From NCBI GenBank assembly GCA_903916165.1, contig CAIWVR010000189.1:1-10144 (forward strand): DNA of 10,144 nt, given 5' to 3'. Positions 7,891 to 10,144 of the stretch are shown in pieces (positions within the stretch are counted from its first letter, which is position 1; each line of letters starts with the position of its first letter). Source of the DNA: an uncultured Hyphomicrobiales bacterium. GTDB taxonomy: Bacteria > Pseudomonadota > Alphaproteobacteria > Rhizobiales > Beijerinckiaceae. Position numbers and translations under genes: made by a program. The notes beneath the pieces are model-generated. The model worked only from the letters and a program-made list of their open reading frames with translations. It was not told the origin of the DNA and did no database searches.

Positions 7891-9051
7891 ATGGTTTCCC
7901 TGCCGCCTGTTTCTCCGCTCGATGTGCAGCCGCCCGTGCGGCTTGCCTCGCTTGATGCCTTGCGCGGCATGGCGATCCTCGCAATCATCGGTTTTGATGG
8001 TGCCGTAGCTGCCTTTGCGGAATTGGCGCAGTCCGGTCCGGCTTTGTTTCGCGACATCTGCGGTTTCCTGGCGACCCAGTTTTCGCACGCGGAATGGGAC
8101 GGGCTGAATCTCTACGATTTTGTCTTTCCGCTTTTCATCTTCATCACGGGCACCGGGATCGCCTTCGCCTTGCCGCGCACGCTGGCCGCGCAATCGCGAC
8201 GCGAGGTCTTCAAGCGCATCCTCTGGCGCACCTTGCTGATGTATGCGCTCGGCGTGATCTATTACGGCGGCCTTGGGCAGGCTTGGGGCGAGATCCGCTA
8301 TGTTGGTGTGCTACAACGTATCGCGATCTGTTACTTTGTGACCTCGCTGCTGTTCATGCATTTGCGGCCTGCGGCGCAGGCCTATGTCGCGATGGCCATT
8401 CTTTTTGCCTACTGGCTGCTCATGACTCTCGTTCCGGCACCTGGAATTCCTGCAGGCGCGCTGGGACCTGTGGCCAATCTCGCTGACTGGATCGACCGTC
8501 CCTATCTGCCTGGCCGACTCTGGTTCGGCGATCGCGACCCGGAAGGCCTGCTGAGCACCTTGCCCGCCATTGCGACCTGCATCCTGGGCGCACTCGCCGG
8601 GGTGCTTTTGCAGGAAAAGTTTGAGCCGACGCGCATCAATTGGGCACTGATCCTCGTTGGTCTCGCCGGCATGATCACGGGCAGCGTCTGGGGCCTGTCC
8701 TTCCCGATCATCAAGGCGCTTTGGACGTCGTCTTTCGTGCTCGTTACGGCGGGTGCCTGCGCGATCCTGCTGGGTGTCATGCACGAACTGATGGACGTGC
8801 GGCGCAAGATCAAAGCGATCTGGCTGGTCTGGATCGGCATGAATGCGATCACGCTCTACATGATCAGCGGGTTCGGCTTTTTCGACGTCATTGCCTGGCG
8901 TCTGGTGGGCGGCGATTTTGGCGCGATGCTCAATCAGATGTCAGGTGCCGGCACCAGCGCCAGTGCTTTTGCCACGCATGCTGTCGCCCTGACCATCGCA
9001 ATCGGGCTTGCGGGCTTTCTGTACCGCAAGCGCGTTTTCATCCGCCTCTGA
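7891..9051 (+). CDS. Multi-pass membrane acyltransferase, heparan-alpha-glucosaminide N-acetyltransferase-like (DUF5009/DUF1624)
   Basis: Integral membrane protein of 386 residues with about ten hydrophobic segments (approximately 22-44, 77-95, 109-127, 137-157, 163-182, 220-240, 250-269, 276-297, 309-329, 358-378). The opening RLASLDALRGMAIL is the hallmark of this acyltransferase family. HAEWDGLNLYDFVFPLFIF (66-84) matches the H-x2-W-x-G-x4-D-x-VFP-x-F motif; His66 lies where the acetyl-accepting His of human HGSNAT is found. GVLQRIAICY (139-148) and the DPEGLLSTLPAIATCILG segment (216-233) are also conserved in the family. Such proteins transfer acetyl groups across the membrane to amino sugars; bacterial substrates are mostly unknown. 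Start: ATG 7891 lies just before the conserved region but has no strong ribosome site; GTG 7861 is an alternative adding 10 residues. It is divergent from the reductase and stands alone, with no sugar-metabolism neighbours. Confidence 0.87.
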   Translation: MVSLPPVSPLDVQPPVRLASLDALRGMAILAIIGFDGAVAAFAELAQSGPALFRDICGFLATQFSHAEWDGLNLYDFVFPLFIFITGTGIAFALPRTLAAQSRREVFKRILWRTLLMYALGVIYYGGLGQAWGEIRYVGVLQRIAICYFVTSLLFMHLRPAAQAYVAMAILFAYWLLMTLVPAPGIPAGALGPVANLADWIDRPYLPGRLWFGDRDPEGLLSTLPAIATCILGALAGVLLQEKFEPTRINWALILVGLAGMITGSVWGLSFPIIKALWTSSFVLVTAGACAILLGVMHELMDVRRKIKAIWLVWIGMNAITLYMISGFGFFDVIAWRLVGGDFGAMLNQMSGAGTSASAFATHAVALTIAIGLAGFLYRKRVFIRL

Positions 9052-9056
9052 GGCGG
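9042..9056 (+). terminator. Short GC hairpin overlapping the acyltransferase stop codon
   Basis: CCGCCTC-T-GAGGCGG is a perfect inverted repeat (stem of about 6 bp with a 3-nt loop) containing the TGA stop at 9049-9051. It is followed by CTGTTTCC, a short and interrupted T tract. It could act as a weak intrinsic terminator for the acyltransferase gene, but the poor U run makes this uncertain. Confidence 0.35.
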
Positions 9057-9320
9057 CTGTTTCCGTTGGTGGACAGGTGATGATTTTTGATGGCGCGGTG
9101 CCAAGTCTCGCGCTCCACCTTTTATTCTTCCGGCCTTGCGCGCGGGTCACGAAGGACGGCAGATTGTTGTCAGCAGAGAAGCTAAAACGCTCCCTTGTGC
9201 TGGACAATTCAAAAGCCGACCCTGATGATCATATTTGCATTTTGCGGGCTGTGAATGCTGCGGGATCCGTGCAGATTCCTAAGTGGTAACGTATGACGGG
9301 ACACGACGGGAGGCGGCGAC
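9057..9320. other. Intergenic region, less GC-rich, no convincing gene
   Basis: This stretch between the acyltransferase and the amino-acid binding protein is visibly poorer in G+C than the flanking genes and contains A/T-rich patches around 9080-9090, 9119-9128 and 9225-9243. It presumably holds the promoter of the downstream gene. I could not fix a convincing -35/-10 pair. A small palindrome ATGATCAT sits at 9225-9232. A possible 69-codon frame from 9080 to 9289 resembles no known family and lacks supporting codon bias. Confidence 0.5.
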
Positions 9321-10144
9321 ATGAAGGTCCAAATACATGTAACAGCGGGATCGAAGGCGATTGCAGGTCTGTTGGCCGTCGTTTTTTACGCTTGGCCCCT
9401 GCCAACCAGCGCGGATCTGCTCGACCAGATCCGCAAGGATGGCCTTATGATCGTCGGGGTCACGGATTCCTCGCCGCCCTTCAGTTCGCGATCTGCCACG
9501 GAAACAACATCGGTCGGCTATGACGTGGACCTCGCGGAGAAAGTGGCGCAGCGACTGGGCGTCAAGACCGCGCAGGTCACCCTCCGCAATCAGGATCGCA
9601 TCTCGTTCCTGAAGGATGGCAAGGCACATGTCGTCGCCGTGGGCATGAGCCGCACGGCCGAGCGCGCGAAATCCATCGACTTCAGCTATGCCTATCTCGA
9701 CTCCCCGCACAAGATCATCGTGCGCCGCGACGCGAAGCTCACATCGATGTTCCAGTTCGCGGACCGCACGCTGGCGCTGAACAAGGGTGCCAGCGTCGAC
9801 GATGAATTGAAGGCCGCGGTGCCCACCATCAAGCTGGTGAACTTCGATAATTACGATCTGTGCTTTGCGGCGGTGAAGGATCGCAAGGTGGATGGCTTCC
9901 TGGCCGACCAGGTGCTCCTTCTCGCCATGGCGGAAAAAGCTGGGGCGGCCGACTTCATGCTCGTGCCCGACTATGACGGTCCGCGCACATCGGGCTTCGG
10001 CCTTCCCAAGAACGAGCCGCGCTTCAAGGATTTCGTCAATGCGACGCTGCTCGATCTGGAAGCGTCCGGCGAGGCGGAAAAGATCTTTGCAAAATGGTTC
10101 TCCGGCGCGAAGCGAACCTTCCGCATCGCGCCGGACAAGCCCGG
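9321..10144 (+). CDS. ABC transporter periplasmic amino-acid-binding protein (SBP_bac_3 family), 3' end outside window
   Basis: The frame is open from ATG 9321 to the window end (274 codons, no stop). GGGAGG at 9308-9313 gives a good ribosome site with 7-nt spacing. Residues 1-31 form a signal peptide: Lys2 and Lys12, hydrophobic core about 13-27, cleavage likely after PTSA. The mature part follows the family-3 solute-binding pattern: RKDGLMIVGVTDSSPPFS (38-55), VGYDVDLAEKVAQRLGV (65-81), the ligand-site stretch GMSRTAERAKSIDFSYAYLDS (108-128, with Arg111 and Arg115), DGFLADQVLL (191-200), and the end motif LEASGEAEKIFAKWF (246-260). Family proteins are about 260-300 residues, so only a short tail should be missing. 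Such proteins bind polar amino acids (glutamate, aspartate, glutamine and relatives) for an ABC importer. The permease and ATPase genes would be expected just beyond the right edge. Confidence 0.92.
   Translation, partial: MKVQIHVTAGSKAIAGLLAVVFYAWPLPTSADLLDQIRKDGLMIVGVTDSSPPFSSRSATETTSVGYDVDLAEKVAQRLGVKTAQVTLRNQDRISFLKDGKAHVVAVGMSRTAERAKSIDFSYAYLDSPHKIIVRRDAKLTSMFQFADRTLALNKGASVDDELKAAVPTIKLVNFDNYDLCFAAVKDRKVDGFLADQVLLLAMAEKAGAADFMLVPDYDGPRTSGFGLPKNEPRFKDFVNATLLDLEASGEAEKIFAKWFSGAKRTFRIAPDKP

Noticed and set aside
7736..7984. In-frame upstream extension of the PanE-like protein to 7984
   Set aside because: The ATG at 7735 has a strong GAGGAG site and begins exactly at the Rossmann motif; the extension would run antisense into the acyltransferase gene and shows no domain.
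9080..9289. Possible 69-codon gene starting ATG ATT TTT in the intergenic region
   Set aside because: No recognised motif, only a weak AGG before the start, and amino acid and codon use unlike the neighbouring genes.

Overview
The window is about 10.1 kb of high-GC DNA. By eye roughly two thirds of bases are G or C, with strong G/C third-position bias and long spurious antisense frames. It is most likely chromosomal DNA of an alphaproteobacterium, perhaps of the Hyphomicrobiales. This rests on the thiO-thiS-thiG-thiE order, the style of the TenI/ThiE-type protein, the orphan tripartite-tricarboxylate (Bug) binding protein and the overall composition. No taxonomic search was possible. No tRNA, rRNA, insertion sequence, integrase, CRISPR array or phage gene is visible.

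Region 1 (1-2805, + strand) is the 3' part of a thiamin thiazole operon: thiO (5' end outside the window), thiS, thiG and a ThiE/TenI-family gene, followed closely by a hotdog-fold thioesterase. The four thi genes overlap or nearly touch (ATGA and GTGA junctions, a 1-nt gap at thiS/thiG), which indicates translational coupling. ThiO oxidises glycine to dehydroglycine, ThiS carries sulfur on its Gly-Gly tail, ThiG builds the thiazole on Lys96, and the last enzyme either aromatises the thiazole or couples it to the pyrimidine.

Region 2 (2830-7735) looks like a small substrate-inducible catabolic locus. A LysR-type regulator on the - strand is divergent from a three-gene + strand operon: a Bug-type periplasmic solute-binding protein, a two-domain VOC/extradiol-dioxygenase-like protein, and an alpha/beta hydrolase of the meta-cleavage-product hydrolase type. 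The 235-nt divergent intergenic region holds a 25-bp near-perfect inverted repeat with an embedded T-N11-A box, the best operator candidate in the window. A ketopantoate-reductase-family gene converges on the operon from the other side and overlaps the hydrolase gene by 18 bp. The working model is uptake or sensing of a carboxylated, possibly aromatic, compound, ring opening and C-C hydrolysis, with the reductase perhaps acting on a keto acid product. The substrate cannot be read from the sequence.

Region 3 (7736-10144) holds a multi-pass membrane acyltransferase related to heparan-alpha-glucosaminide N-acetyltransferase (DUF5009/DUF1624 type), divergent from the reductase. A 269-nt less GC-rich intergenic stretch follows, then an ABC-type polar amino-acid periplasmic binding protein that runs off the right edge.

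The most notable points are the LysR operator candidate, the atypical metal-ligand distribution in the VOC protein, the non-canonical nucleophile elbow of the hydrolase, and the TenI-like features of the protein in the thiE position.
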